A stretch of DNA of 27,485 bases, taken from the NCBI GenBank assembly GCA_035705495.1, contig DASSWB010000113.1:1-27485 (forward strand). Reading direction: 5' to 3'. The position numbers were made by a program, and so were the translations under genes. Positions 1 to 7,703 of this stretch are shown here, piece by piece (the stretch's first letter is position 1; every line of letters starts with the position of its first letter). The stretch is from DASSWB01 sp035705495 (GTDB lineage: Bacteria; Bacteroidota; Bacteroidia; Flavobacteriales; Flavobacteriaceae). Below the pieces are notes generated by a model. The model was given only the letters and a program-made list of their open reading frames with translations. It had not been told where the DNA came from and ran no database searches.

Positions 1-2
1 AA

Positions 3-428
3 GGTGAAGGTTTTGAAAGCGGATGTTATGTTCAACCTGCAATTGCTGAAGCTAAAAACGAGTACGAAATTGTACAAAACGAAACTTTTGCACCGGTTCT
101 TTACATCATGAAATATTCAGGAGATGTAAACGATGCTTTGGCACAGCAAAATGGAGTTCGTCAAGGACTTTCTTCTGCAATCATGACCAACAATTTGCGG
201 GAAGCGGAAAAATTCCTTTCTGTGGAAGGATCTGACTGCGGAATTGCTAACGTAAACATAGGAACAAGTGGAGCTGAAATCGGTGGCGCCTTCGGTGGTG
301 AAAAAGAAACTGGCGGAGGACGAGAATCTGGTTCTGATGCTTGGAAGATTTACATGAGAAGACAGACGAATACAATCAACTATACAACCGAGTTGCCATT
401 GGCGCAAGGGATTAAGTTTGATTTGTAG
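3..428 (+). CDS. Aldehyde dehydrogenase, ALDH7 (antiquitin/aminoadipate semialdehyde) type, C-terminal part
   Basis: This open frame enters from the left edge and ends in TAG at 426-428, giving about 141 residues. They match the C-terminal third of ALDH7-type NAD-dependent aldehyde dehydrogenases, the family of L-aminoadipate-semialdehyde dehydrogenase in lysine catabolism. Visible signatures are NETFAPVLY near the start, the stretch CGIANVNIGTSGAEIGGAF, GGEKETGGGRESGSDAWK, and the C-terminal YMRRQTNTINY, which is strongly typical of ALDH7. The catalytic Cys and the NAD-binding region lie outside the window. The ATG at 108 is only an internal Met. A strong hairpin terminator follows at 484-514. 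The exact substrate is inferred from family resemblance only. Confidence 0.9.
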   Translation, partial: GEGFESGCYVQPAIAEAKNEYEIVQNETFAPVLYIMKYSGDVNDALAQQNGVRQGLSSAIMTNNLREAEKFLSVEGSDCGIANVNIGTSGAEIGGAFGGEKETGGGRESGSDAWKIYMRRQTNTINYTTELPLAQGIKFDL

Positions 429-447
429 AAAGAAAAGCCCCTCCCGG

Positions 448-464
448 CCTCCCCGAAGGGGAGG
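448..464. repeat. GC-rich inverted repeat, probable dispersed intergenic element
   Basis: Arms 448-454 (CCTCCCC) and 458-464 (GGGGAGG) flank a GAA loop, just after the aldehyde dehydrogenase stop. The GC-rich block, beginning about 438, stands out from its AT-rich surroundings. Similar CTCCCGGCCTCCCC-type elements are, from memory, common between genes in Flavobacteriaceae. There is no T-run directly after it, so I do not call it a terminator. Confidence 0.5.
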
Positions 465-483
465 AGTGGTGACGGATAAATTT

Positions 484-514
484 AAAAAACCGCTTCGTGA
501 GAAGCGGTTTTTTT
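484..514 (+). terminator. Rho-independent terminator after the aldehyde dehydrogenase
   Basis: Perfect 13-bp arms, 484-496 and 501-513, enclose a GTGA loop and run into a T-rich tail. It lies 55 bp after the aldehyde dehydrogenase stop. The A-run on the left arm means it could also work on the minus strand. Confidence 0.85.
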
Positions 515-539
515 ATTTTTGGAAAAGTCTCTTCGACAC

Positions 540-760
540 GTCATTCTGAATTCATTTCAGAATCTATTATGTTTTGAGTTGTTGACTTGTCAGAACCTGA
601 AACAAGTTCAGGTTGACGAAGGAATACGCTTTTTTACAAGTTATATTTCAATCCCAAAAAAATAAGCCTGTAAAAACTCTTGATGAAGAAAGAAGAAGGA
701 AGATTTGACAGATTCAGGTCGAGTTTTTTTGGTCAAGTTCAGGTTGACGAAAAAAGTCTC
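540..760. repeat. Cluster of short dispersed repeats in the 429-801 gap
   Basis: This gap holds no credible gene. It contains CAAGTTCAGGTTGACGA twice (604-620 and 734-750). The first copy is the right half of an inverted repeat, AACCTGAA (594-601) with TTCAGGTT (608-615). A second dyad is TCTGAA (545-550) with TTCAGA (556-561). AAAAGTCTC recurs at 523-531 and 752-760. These resemble the dispersed intergenic repeats common in Flavobacteriaceae genomes; mobility or function is unknown. Confidence 0.55.
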
Positions 761-801
761 TACTCTATATTCTAGCAGCGAAGCGGTCTATCTTCTATTT
801 T

Positions 802-1332
802 TCAAAACCGATACCCAACACTAAATCCTGCATTGAATTCAATCGCAGAAAAACGTTCTTTCACTTCGTCACTGAAATTACGGGCAATATTTGCGTATGG
901 GCCCATTACAAAAGTATCGTTGAAATTCCATTTATAACCACCGCCAATGCCAATCATAAACGCATTCATATCGGTTTTTTGCAAAACTTCAACGCCTCCA
1001 ACTGTAATTTCTTCTTCAAAATCACCGCTTCGATATTTCATAAAAGGAGAAGCAAAAATTCCCGATCCTGTCTCTTCCCCGAAATAAAAATTGTACGCCA
1101 ATTTAAAACTGTTGGTGTTGAATTTTCTAGATCCAGACTCCGAATGATAGTTCATCCGGTCATTGATCAATGCAGCAAATTCCACGGATTGGTTGGTATC
1201 CAAAAATCGTTCGTAACCAACTTCCACCGAAGCAATGGCAATCGTGTTGGCAATGTTGAATTTAATTTCGTTCTGTGCGATTGCAGATTGAATGAAAAAT
1301 GAGAATATGAGTAGGAAGAATGTCTTTTTCAT
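802..1332 (-). CDS. Outer-membrane beta-barrel protein, small OmpW/PorT-like fold
   Basis: A 176-residue protein with a clear Sec signal peptide (residues 1-19, MKKTFFLLIFSFFIQSAIAQ, cleaved near AIA|Q). Alternating hydrophobic and polar residues suggest beta strands, for example VEVGYERFL and IGIGGGYKWNF. It ends in GFSVGYRF, and the terminal Phe is the usual signal for barrel insertion by the BAM complex. The size fits an eight-stranded barrel. A near-match to the -7 box (TAGCCTTG on the minus strand, 1358-1365) lies upstream. No substrate can be assigned. It stands alone, divergent from the GNAT gene and separated from the aldehyde dehydrogenase by repeats. Confidence 0.8.
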   Translation of the reverse strand: MKKTFFLLIFSFFIQSAIAQNEIKFNIANTIAIASVEVGYERFLDTNQSVEFAALINDRMNYHSESGSRKFNTNSFKLAYNFYFGEETGSGIFASPFMKYRSGDFEEEITVGGVEVLQKTDMNAFMIGIGGGYKWNFNDTFVMGPYANIARNFSDEVKERFSAIEFNAGFSVGYRF

Positions 1333-1446
1333 AGTTTGATTTTGGTTTTTTGTTGACCAAGGCTAAAATACAATTTTATTCCTTCGATTTTGACACGTAC
1401 TTTTCGAAAATCCGAGCGATGTGGTATTTTAAAGTAGAATAAACAA

Positions 1447-1454
1447 TATATTTG
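1447..1454 (+). promoter_or_regulatory. Bacteroidota -7 promoter box (TATATTTG)
   Basis: Perfect match to TAnnTTTG, 25 bp before the GNAT start codon. No convincing TTG -33 element is seen at the expected spacing. Confidence 0.55.
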
Positions 1455-1479
1455 GTATCCTCTTTCTCAAAACACTGTT

Positions 1480-2013
1480 ATGACGACAAAAACCATTGAA
1501 TTTCCCGAATTAAAAACGGAAAGACTTCATTTACGGCAACTTTGTGCGACCGATGCGGATGTCATTTATTTTTTGCGCTCGGATGCCGCGGTCAATTTTT
1601 ACATTAAAAGAGCGCCAGCCAAAAACCGCGAAGATGCTATCGAATTTATAAATAAAGTGAATACCGGGTTTTTTGGAAAACCGAATAAATATTGGGGCAT
1701 TACTTGGGGCGGCCGACTCGTGGGAACAATATGTCTGTGGAATTTTTCCGAAGACAAGAAAACTGCGGAAATCGGTTATGATTTGGTGCCGGAATTCCAA
1801 AGAAAGGGAATTATGGGCGAAGCTTTAAAATCTGTTCTCGATTATGGTTTTCAACACTTGAAACTTTTAAAAATCGAAGCTTTTACACATCGAAAAAACG
1901 AATCTTCGATAAATATCCTCAACAAAAATTGTTTTGTGTTAAATCCGGATAGAAAGGATAAAGATAATGCCGACAATCTTATTTTTGAAAAAACGGTCAA
2001 TCTTACACCGTGA
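1480..2013 (+). CDS. GNAT-family N-acetyltransferase (RimJ/RimL-like)
   Basis: A 177-residue protein of the acetyltransferase_3 (RimJ/RimL) type, which transfers an acetyl group from acetyl-CoA to an amine. It opens with TERLHLRQLCATDADVIYFL, typical of this family. The acetyl-CoA binding region is EIGYDLVPEFQRKGIMGEAL (about residues 97-116), where QRKGIM fits the Q/R-x-x-G-x-G/A motif with Met replacing the last Gly/Ala. The C-terminal ESSINILNKN segment also fits. The ATG at 1480 follows a good -7 box. The physiological substrate (a protein N-terminus, antibiotic or small amine) cannot be told. A lipoprotein gene begins 29 bp downstream in the same direction. Confidence 0.88.
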   Translation: MTTKTIEFPELKTERLHLRQLCATDADVIYFLRSDAAVNFYIKRAPAKNREDAIEFINKVNTGFFGKPNKYWGITWGGRLVGTICLWNFSEDKKTAEIGYDLVPEFQRKGIMGEALKSVLDYGFQHLKLLKIEAFTHRKNESSINILNKNCFVLNPDRKDKDNADNLIFEKTVNLTP

Positions 2014-2042
2014 ATTGTTTAGCTAATTTATTGATTCGGAAA

Positions 2043-2519
2043 ATGAAAATCTTTTACATCATATTGTTCTGTGGCTTGTCCTTTTCTTGTGCCAGCCAAT
2101 TTCAGCTGGAGGAAAAATCACCGCTTGGAATTGGCGATGCTTATTTTCAGAAGAAAGTCGGTGGTCGCGAAGAAACGCCAGTTGAAATCAAAATTTTCAT
2201 TCCGGTAAACAATGAAAACCTTCAGTTGGAAAAAGTTTACTTTCGGAATCAAGTGGCGAATTTAAAAAGGGAGGAACCCAATAATTATACTGCTGTTTTT
2301 TTGATTCTGAAAAATCCCGATTTGGTGATGAGCGCCAATCCACAAGGAGAATATGGAAACAAAATTTATGAAAATCCGAATGAATTTCCATTCGATTTGA
2401 AAGAAAATGAAGCTGTTGTTGCATATCGGGACGGCAATAAAACCAAATATTTCAAATTGGAAAATTTGCCGGGAAAAGCTTCACAATACCTACCCGTAAA
2501 GAACCGGAAAAACAATTAA
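2043..2519 (+). CDS. Hypothetical lipoprotein
   Basis: A 158-residue protein not recognised as a named family. The N-terminus MKIFYIILFCGLSFSC is a lipoprotein signal peptide with a lipobox-like LSFS|C, so it should be lipid-anchored in the envelope. The rest is soluble and mildly basic, with a pattern that suggests beta structure (IKIFIPVNN, KVYFRNQ, TAVFLIL). A GTG at 2010 in the same frame, overlapping the GNAT stop, would add 11 residues in front of the signal peptide; the ATG at 2043 gives a standard signal peptide and is preferred. It probably shares the GNAT transcript. The flippase begins 62 bp later. Confidence 0.7.
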   Translation: MKIFYIILFCGLSFSCASQFQLEEKSPLGIGDAYFQKKVGGREETPVEIKIFIPVNNENLQLEKVYFRNQVANLKREEPNNYTAVFLILKNPDLVMSANPQGEYGNKIYENPNEFPFDLKENEAVVAYRDGNKTKYFKLENLPGKASQYLPVKNRKNN

Positions 2520-2581
2520 TGACAATCCAGAATAGGCTTCCGTAATTTCCATAAATTGCAATCTGCAAAAAATGCCAAGTA

Positions 2582-4036
2582 TTGAGTGCACTAAAAAAAT
2601 TATTTAAACAGACTTTCATTTACGGGATGGCAACGGTTTTGCCCCGTATGTTGAGTTTCCTGTTGGTGCCATTATATACCGACCTTTTGCCCAAAGAGGA
2701 ATATGGAAAAATTTCGGTGATTTTTGCCTATTTCATTCTTTTCAATGTCGTCCTCGCTTACGGAATGGAAACCGCCTTTTTTAGGTTTTACAATAAAAAG
2801 GAAAATAAATCGGACGTCCTGAGCACCTCGAGTTGGTCGCTGATTGTTTCTTCTTTTTTGTTTTTTGTTGTGGCGTTTTTTTCTGCGGAATGGATCGCGG
2901 GAGTCACGAACATTGCAGAAAAATACATCAATCTCGTTATCTGGATCCTGCTTTTGGATGCCTTGGTCATTATTCCTTTTGCCTGGCTTCGGGCGGCCGA
3001 AAAACCGATGCGCTATACCATTATCAAATTATTGAATGTCGCGATGAATTTCGGATTGAATATCTTCTTTTTGATATTTCTTGAAGATTTGGCCGAGTCA
3101 AGTTCGGTTTTTCAATCCATCTACATAGAAGATTTTGAAATCAGCTATGTTTTTATATCAAATCTGATCGCCAGCGGAGTTACGTTGTTGTTAATGTTGC
3201 CATTTTACCTTCGGATTCAATTCAGCTTTGATTTTTTACTTTGGAAAAAAATGCTGAAATACGCGCTGCCCGTTTTGGTGGCGGGAATTGCTTTTTCCAT
3301 AAACGAAGCATTCGATAAAATTATGCTCGATTTTTTATTACCCGAAAAAATAGCAGAATCAGAAATCGGAATCTATTCGGCTTGTTATAAATTAGCGGTT
3401 TTTATGACCTTGTTCGCGACCGCTTTCCGACTGGGGATTGAGCCGTTTTTCTTTAGTCACGCTTCCGAGGAAAACGCAAAAGAAACCTATGCCAAAATTA
3501 CGAAATACTTTGTGCTTTTGGGAAGTGCCATTTTCATTGCGGTGATTGTTTTCATTGATATTTTAAAAGTACTCATTATACGAGATTCCGATTATTGGGA
3601 AGCGATGGAAATTGTTCCGCTCATTTTATTGGCGAATCTGTTCCTCGGGATTTATCACAATTTATCGGTTTGGTACAAAATTACGGATCGTACGAAAATG
3701 GGCGCTTATATTTCAATTGTAGGTGCCGTGGCGACGATTGTTCTGAATTTATTACTGATTCCAATAATGAGTTACAGAGGTTCGGCAATTGCGACTTTGG
3801 CAGCTTATGGCATTATGATGTTTCTTTCTTTTTTTATCGGCAAAAAATATTATCCCATTCCGTACAACATCAAAAAAATCAGCTTTTATTTGTTGCTTTC
3901 AATAGCATTTTCAATAGTTTCTTTTTATTTTTTCCGAGAAAACTATCTGGTCGGAGCCACTTTATTAATTTTGTACGTCGGAATCGTTTTTTACGCTGAA
4001 AAGAAAGAACTTCAGCAAATTTTACAAACAAAATAA
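2582..4036 (+). CDS. Polysaccharide flippase (Wzx/MATE-like oligosaccharide flippase superfamily)
   Basis: A 484-residue integral membrane protein with about 12-14 hydrophobic segments. The opening KKLFKQTFIYGMATVLPRM is characteristic of Bacteroidota polysaccharide-biosynthesis flippases, which move lipid-linked sugars across the inner membrane. Further family features are SFLLVPLYTDLLPKEEYG and, in the middle, YALPVLVAGIAFSINEAFDK. Start choice: TTG at 2582 gives the full conserved N-terminus; the next in-frame ATG (GMATVL) would cut into the first helix. It is the first gene of a packed operon; dut begins 1 bp after its stop. The substrate (peptidoglycan precursor, O-antigen or exopolysaccharide) is not evident. 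Confidence 0.88.
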   Translation: MSALKKLFKQTFIYGMATVLPRMLSFLLVPLYTDLLPKEEYGKISVIFAYFILFNVVLAYGMETAFFRFYNKKENKSDVLSTSSWSLIVSSFLFFVVAFFSAEWIAGVTNIAEKYINLVIWILLLDALVIIPFAWLRAAEKPMRYTIIKLLNVAMNFGLNIFFLIFLEDLAESSSVFQSIYIEDFEISYVFISNLIASGVTLLLMLPFYLRIQFSFDFLLWKKMLKYALPVLVAGIAFSINEAFDKIMLDFLLPEKIAESEIGIYSACYKLAVFMTLFATAFRLGIEPFFFSHASEENAKETYAKITKYFVLLGSAIFIAVIVFIDILKVLIIRDSDYWEAMEIVPLILLANLFLGIYHNLSVWYKITDRTKMGAYISIVGAVATIVLNLLLIPIMSYRGSAIATLAAYGIMMFLSFFIGKKYYPIPYNIKKISFYLLLSIAFSIVSFYFFRENYLVGATLLILYVGIVFYAEKKELQQILQTK

Positions 4037-4037
4037 T

Positions 4038-4472
4038 ATGAAGATTAGAATAATCAATAAATCCGGTCACGCTTTGCCCAATTATGAAACGCCGGCTTCC
4101 GCAGGAATGGATTTAAGAGCGAACAATGAGGAGCCAATTACCATAAAACCCTTGGAAAGAACAATCATAAAAACAGGATTTTTTATCGAATTGCCCATTG
4201 GTTACGAAGCACAGGTGCGTCCCAGAAGCGGATTGGCCGCCAAAAAAGGAATAACAGTTTTGAATTCACCCGGAACTATTGATGCGGATTATCGCGGAGA
4301 GATTGGAGTGATTCTTGTCAATCTTTCCAACGAAAATTTTACGGTTGAAAAAGGCGAACGAGTTGCCCAATTAATAATCGCAAAACACGAAAGGGCCGAG
4401 TGGGAACTGACCGAAGTTTTGGAAGAAACCACACGCGGCGCAGGCGGATTTGGAAGCACGGGAACGAAATGA
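4038..4472 (+). CDS. dut: Deoxyuridine 5'-triphosphate nucleotidohydrolase (dUTPase)
   Basis: A 144-residue trimeric dUTPase with all five family motifs. These are ASAGMDLRA (residues 20-28), PRSGLAAK (62-69, including the phosphate-binding RSG), NSPGTIDADYRGEIG (76-90, with the catalytic Asp and Tyr), GERVAQLIIAKHERAE (106-121) and the C-terminal Arg-Gly-rich arm RGAGGFGSTG (133-142), which closes over the active site. It hydrolyses dUTP to dUMP and pyrophosphate in the cytoplasm, limiting uracil in DNA and supplying dTMP synthesis. Length is standard. It follows the flippase by 1 bp, so the two are almost certainly co-transcribed. Confidence 0.98.
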   Translation: MKIRIINKSGHALPNYETPASAGMDLRANNEEPITIKPLERTIIKTGFFIELPIGYEAQVRPRSGLAAKKGITVLNSPGTIDADYRGEIGVILVNLSNENFTVEKGERVAQLIIAKHERAEWELTEVLEETTRGAGGFGSTGTK

Positions 4473-4479
4473 CAATTAG

Positions 4480-4522
4480 CAATGATCAATAAACAATGAT
4501 CAATAGTTTGATGTTTATTGAT
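4480..4522. repeat. Short direct and inverted repeats between dut and the nucleotidyltransferase gene
   Basis: CAATGATCAATA occurs twice (4480-4491 and 4494-4505). ATCAATAAACA (4485-4495) also pairs perfectly with TGTTTATTGAT (4512-4522), an 11-bp dyad with a 16-nt loop. This could weaken or modulate read-through inside the operon, but no U-run follows, so it is not called a terminator. Similar AT-rich junk-like repeats are common in this group. Confidence 0.5.
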
Positions 4523-4546
4523 TACTAACTACAGAATTTTAGAAAA

Positions 4547-5557
4547 ATGAAAATTATAGTACCAATGGCGGGGCGCGGCTCAAGATTGCGGCCTCATACA
4601 CTTACAGTTCCAAAACCTTTGATTCCAATCGCGGGAAAACCAATTGTACACCGTTTGGTTGAAGATATTGCGAAAGTTTTGGACGAAAAAATAGATGAAA
4701 TTGCCTTTGTGATCGGGAAGGATTTTGGCGAAAAAGTGGAAGCCGATTTAAAAATGATTGCTGAAAGTCTGGGCGCAAAAGCCAGTATTTACATCCAAGA
4801 TCAGCCTTTGGGAACCGGGCACGCAATTATGTGCGCCAAGGATTCTTTAGAAGGTCCTGCCGTAATTGCTTATGCCGATACACTTTTTAAAGCCGATTTC
4901 ACGTTAAACAAAGAAGCCGATGGTGTAATCTGGGTCAAGAAAGTTGAAAACCCCGAAGCCTACGGTGTTGTTCAATTGAATGAGAAAAATGAAATTGTTG
5001 ATTTGGTTGAAAAACCTTCGGATTTCGTTTCTGATCTTGCGGTAATCGGCATCTATTATTTCAAAGATGTTTCGGTTCTGAAAAATGAACTTCAGGAAGT
5101 GTTGGACAGCAAATTGACGCGTGGAGGGGAATATCAAATCAATGACGGAATTGAAGCAATGAAACGAAAGGGAGCCATTTTTGTTCCTGGAAAAGTGGAT
5201 GAGTGGATGGATTGCGGAAATAAAAATGTTACCGTTCAAACCAACAGTCGGATGCTGAATTTCCTGCGCGAAGATGGTGTGAAAATGATTTCTGATTCTG
5301 TAAAAATCACGAATTCTGAAATTACGGAACCTTGTTTTATTGGGGAGAACGTAGTTTTGAATAATGTAAAAATCGGCCCGAATGTTTCGATTGGAAACGA
5401 TTGTAAAATATCAAATTCCACGATAAAAAATAGTCTTATCCAGAACAATTCGGAAGTAAGCAACGCCAATTTGGACAATGCAATGATTGGAAACCACGTG
5501 ATTTTCAATGGGGAGTTCAAGCACATCAGTATCGGTGATTATTCGGTTTTGGAATAA
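4547..5557 (+). CDS. Sugar-phosphate nucleotidyltransferase with left-handed beta-helix tail
   Basis: A 336-residue NDP-sugar pyrophosphorylase-type protein. The N-terminus has the nucleotide-binding signature MAGRGSRLRPHT (residues 7-18), followed by PKPLIPIAGKPI, as in glucose-1-phosphate thymidylyl- and uridylyltransferases. An internal EKPSDF matches the sugar-binding region. From about residue 250 there are hexapeptide-like repeats (GENVVLNNVKIGPNVSIGN and so on), predicting a left-handed beta-helix that in relatives serves oligomerisation or acetyl transfer. It should join a sugar 1-phosphate to an NTP to give NDP-sugar and pyrophosphate; which sugar and base is unknown. It is followed 9 bp later by the TPR gene and shares the operon with the flippase. 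Confidence 0.9.
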   Translation: MKIIVPMAGRGSRLRPHTLTVPKPLIPIAGKPIVHRLVEDIAKVLDEKIDEIAFVIGKDFGEKVEADLKMIAESLGAKASIYIQDQPLGTGHAIMCAKDSLEGPAVIAYADTLFKADFTLNKEADGVIWVKKVENPEAYGVVQLNEKNEIVDLVEKPSDFVSDLAVIGIYYFKDVSVLKNELQEVLDSKLTRGGEYQINDGIEAMKRKGAIFVPGKVDEWMDCGNKNVTVQTNSRMLNFLREDGVKMISDSVKITNSEITEPCFIGENVVLNNVKIGPNVSIGNDCKISNSTIKNSLIQNNSEVSNANLDNAMIGNHVIFNGEFKHISIGDYSVLE

Positions 5558-5566
5558 TTTTTTAAA

Positions 5567-6919
5567 ATGAAAAAGTACCTCGTTATATTTCTTTTCTGCG
5601 GATTCGCTCTGTCCTTGCCATTATCGGCACAGGAAGAAACAACAATGCAGGATGTAAATGTTGACGATTTGGGAAATGTGACCGATGAATTTCAGGAGTA
5701 TTTTTTTGAAGGCCTAAAACAACGCGGAATCGAAAATTACGAAAAAGCAATCGCCGCATTGGAAAAAAGTCGGCAGATCAATGCCTTGCCAGTGGTGTTT
5801 TTTGAAATCGGAAAAAATTACAAGTCGCTCGAAAATTATCCTTCCGCCATAGAAAATTTCCAAAAAGCACATCAAAAACAACCCGACAACAAAGATATTA
5901 TTGCAGAATTATACGATGCGTATTATTTGGCAAAAGATTACGAAAACGCTGTTACGACGGTAAAAAAACTCATTGTTTTCGATCCTGATTTTACCGAAGA
6001 TCTTGCAAATCTTTATGTGCTTACCGAGCAGTACGATGAGGCTTTAAAGGTTTTGGATCAATTGGATTCTGAATTCGGGAGCAGTGAATACAGGAATGGT
6101 TTGCGAACCAGGATTTACGGAATGACCAACGATAAGAATTCGCAAATTACGCTTTTGGAAAATCGAATTGCGGAAGATCCTGAAAATGAAGATAATTATC
6201 TGAATCTGATTTTCGTTTATAGTGCGAACGGAGAAGAGCAAAAGGCCTTTGAAACAGCCGAATTGTTAATCTCAAAAAATCCTGATTCGGAACTGGCACA
6301 TTTGGCGCTTTACAAATTTTACCTGACGAACAAGGACACTTCCGAAGCAATAAAATCAATGGAAATCGTTTTAAAAAGTGACGCGATTGATGCCGAATCG
6401 AAATACAAAGTTTTAAATGATTTTTTGATTTTTGTCAATGAGAATCCGCAATACGAGGAGAAATTGGAAGAAATCGTAGCCGTATTTTCAAATTTGGACG
6501 GAAATTCTCAAGTCTATGAAAAATTAGGGGATTATTATACTTCAAAACAATTGGCCGAAAAAGCAGTTCAGTTTTATTCCTTGGGATTAGCACGAGATGA
6601 AGGCAATTTCAATTTGCTGAAACAGGTTATTCTTCTCAATTTGGATTTGATGAATTTTTCGGAAGCAAAAAAACACGCCGGGGAAGCTTTGGAATATTAT
6701 CCTTCGCAACCTTTGTTTTATCTCTTGCTTGGCGTGGCTGAAAATAATTTAAATCAGTTTAAAAATGCCGAGGAAGCTTTGCTGACCGGTCTGGATTATA
6801 TTATTGAAGATAAAAAAATGCAAACCGATTTTTATAAGCAGTTGATAATTGCGGCTGAAGGTTTGGGAAAAATTGAAAAGAAGAACGAATACGAAAAGCA
6901 ATTGCTGAAATTAAAATAG
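5567..6919 (+). CDS. Secreted tetratricopeptide-repeat protein
   Basis: A 450-residue protein with a signal peptide (MKKYLVIFLFCGFALSLPLSA, cleaved before Q). Several TPR-like helical pairs follow, for example GIENYEKAIAALEKSRQ, NYPSAIENFQKAHQKQP, DYENAVTTVKKLI and NQFKNAEEALLTGLDY. It is expected in the periplasm as a protein-protein scaffold. No enzymatic motif is seen. It sits 9 bp after the nucleotidyltransferase gene and 7 bp before the DUF4292 lipoprotein. TPR, DUF4292 and EnvC-like genes in this order are familiar from other Flavobacteriaceae, which suggests a role in envelope assembly or peptidoglycan processing. That role is inferred from context only. Confidence 0.85.
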   Translation: MKKYLVIFLFCGFALSLPLSAQEETTMQDVNVDDLGNVTDEFQEYFFEGLKQRGIENYEKAIAALEKSRQINALPVVFFEIGKNYKSLENYPSAIENFQKAHQKQPDNKDIIAELYDAYYLAKDYENAVTTVKKLIVFDPDFTEDLANLYVLTEQYDEALKVLDQLDSEFGSSEYRNGLRTRIYGMTNDKNSQITLLENRIAEDPENEDNYLNLIFVYSANGEEQKAFETAELLISKNPDSELAHLALYKFYLTNKDTSEAIKSMEIVLKSDAIDAESKYKVLNDFLIFVNENPQYEEKLEEIVAVFSNLDGNSQVYEKLGDYYTSKQLAEKAVQFYSLGLARDEGNFNLLKQVILLNLDLMNFSEAKKHAGEALEYYPSQPLFYLLLGVAENNLNQFKNAEEALLTGLDYIIEDKKMQTDFYKQLIIAAEGLGKIEKKNEYEKQLLKLK

Positions 6920-6926
6920 AATTGGG

Positions 6927-7703
6927 ATGAGAAAGAGTATTGCCTGTGTTTTTATGATGTTTTTCCTGATTTCCTGTGGAAGCAAGAAAATAGTTACTGC
7001 CGATGGTGACATTATTGAGGATGCTTCCGCTTCTTCTATTGTTAAAAAGCATTATGAAGAAGAAATTGATTTTAAAATGATTCAGGCACGATTGAGGGTG
7101 CGTTATGAGGATGAAGGAACGACACAGAATCTATCGGTAAGTCTTCGAATGGAGAAGGATGAAGTCATTTGGCTAAGTGGCAGTATGTTGGGCATTACAC
7201 TTGCTAAAGTAATGATCACGCCAACCCGGGTGCGCTATTACGAAAAAATAGAAGGTACTTACTTTGATGGCGACTTTGAATTATTGAGCAATTGGTTGGG
7301 GATTCCGTTGGATTTTGAGAAGGTTCAAAACTTATTGATCGGTCAGGCGCTGTATGACCTGCGGAAAGAGAAGTGGAGCACAGAAACGTCCACGCAAGGT
7401 TATAGACTTTCTCCCTTAAAGGAGTACAATAATCTGGAAAGAAATTTTTTAATTACCCCGGAAACTTTTAAAATATTGGCAGAACAAATTTCTCAACCCA
7501 ATAAAAATCGGTATGTCACCATTACTTATCCAGAATACCAAATGTTGGCTGGCAAATTATTTCCGAGCGAAATAAAGATTATGGCGACGGATATGGAAGC
7601 AAGTTCTAAAATTGAAATTGAATTTATTGATGTAGATTTGAACGCTGATGTCAATTTCCCGTTTGAAATTCCGTCAGGATATGATGAAATCACCATAGAA
7701 TGA
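6927..7703 (+). CDS. DUF4292 family lipoprotein
   Basis: A 258-residue lipoprotein: MRKSIACVFMMFFLISC has a signal sequence with lipobox LIS|C at Cys17, then the charged linker GSKK. The body has many alternating beta-type stretches (LRVRYEDEG, LSVSLRMEKDEVIWLSGS, RVRYYEKIEGTYFDGDFELL), compatible with an LolA/LolB-like open barrel as described for DUF4292-type proteins. A job in handling lipids or lipoproteins at the outer membrane is inference. Its stop codon overlaps the start of the EnvC-like gene by 4 nt (ATGA), indicating translational coupling. Confidence 0.82.
   Translation: MRKSIACVFMMFFLISCGSKKIVTADGDIIEDASASSIVKKHYEEEIDFKMIQARLRVRYEDEGTTQNLSVSLRMEKDEVIWLSGSMLGITLAKVMITPTRVRYYEKIEGTYFDGDFELLSNWLGIPLDFEKVQNLLIGQALYDLRKEKWSTETSTQGYRLSPLKEYNNLERNFLITPETFKILAEQISQPNKNRYVTITYPEYQMLAGKLFPSEIKIMATDMEASSKIEIEFIDVDLNADVNFPFEIPSGYDEITIE

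Noticed and set aside
2010..2042. GTG start giving a longer N-terminus for the 2043-2519 lipoprotein
   Set aside because: It would put 11 residues before a complete lipoprotein signal peptide.
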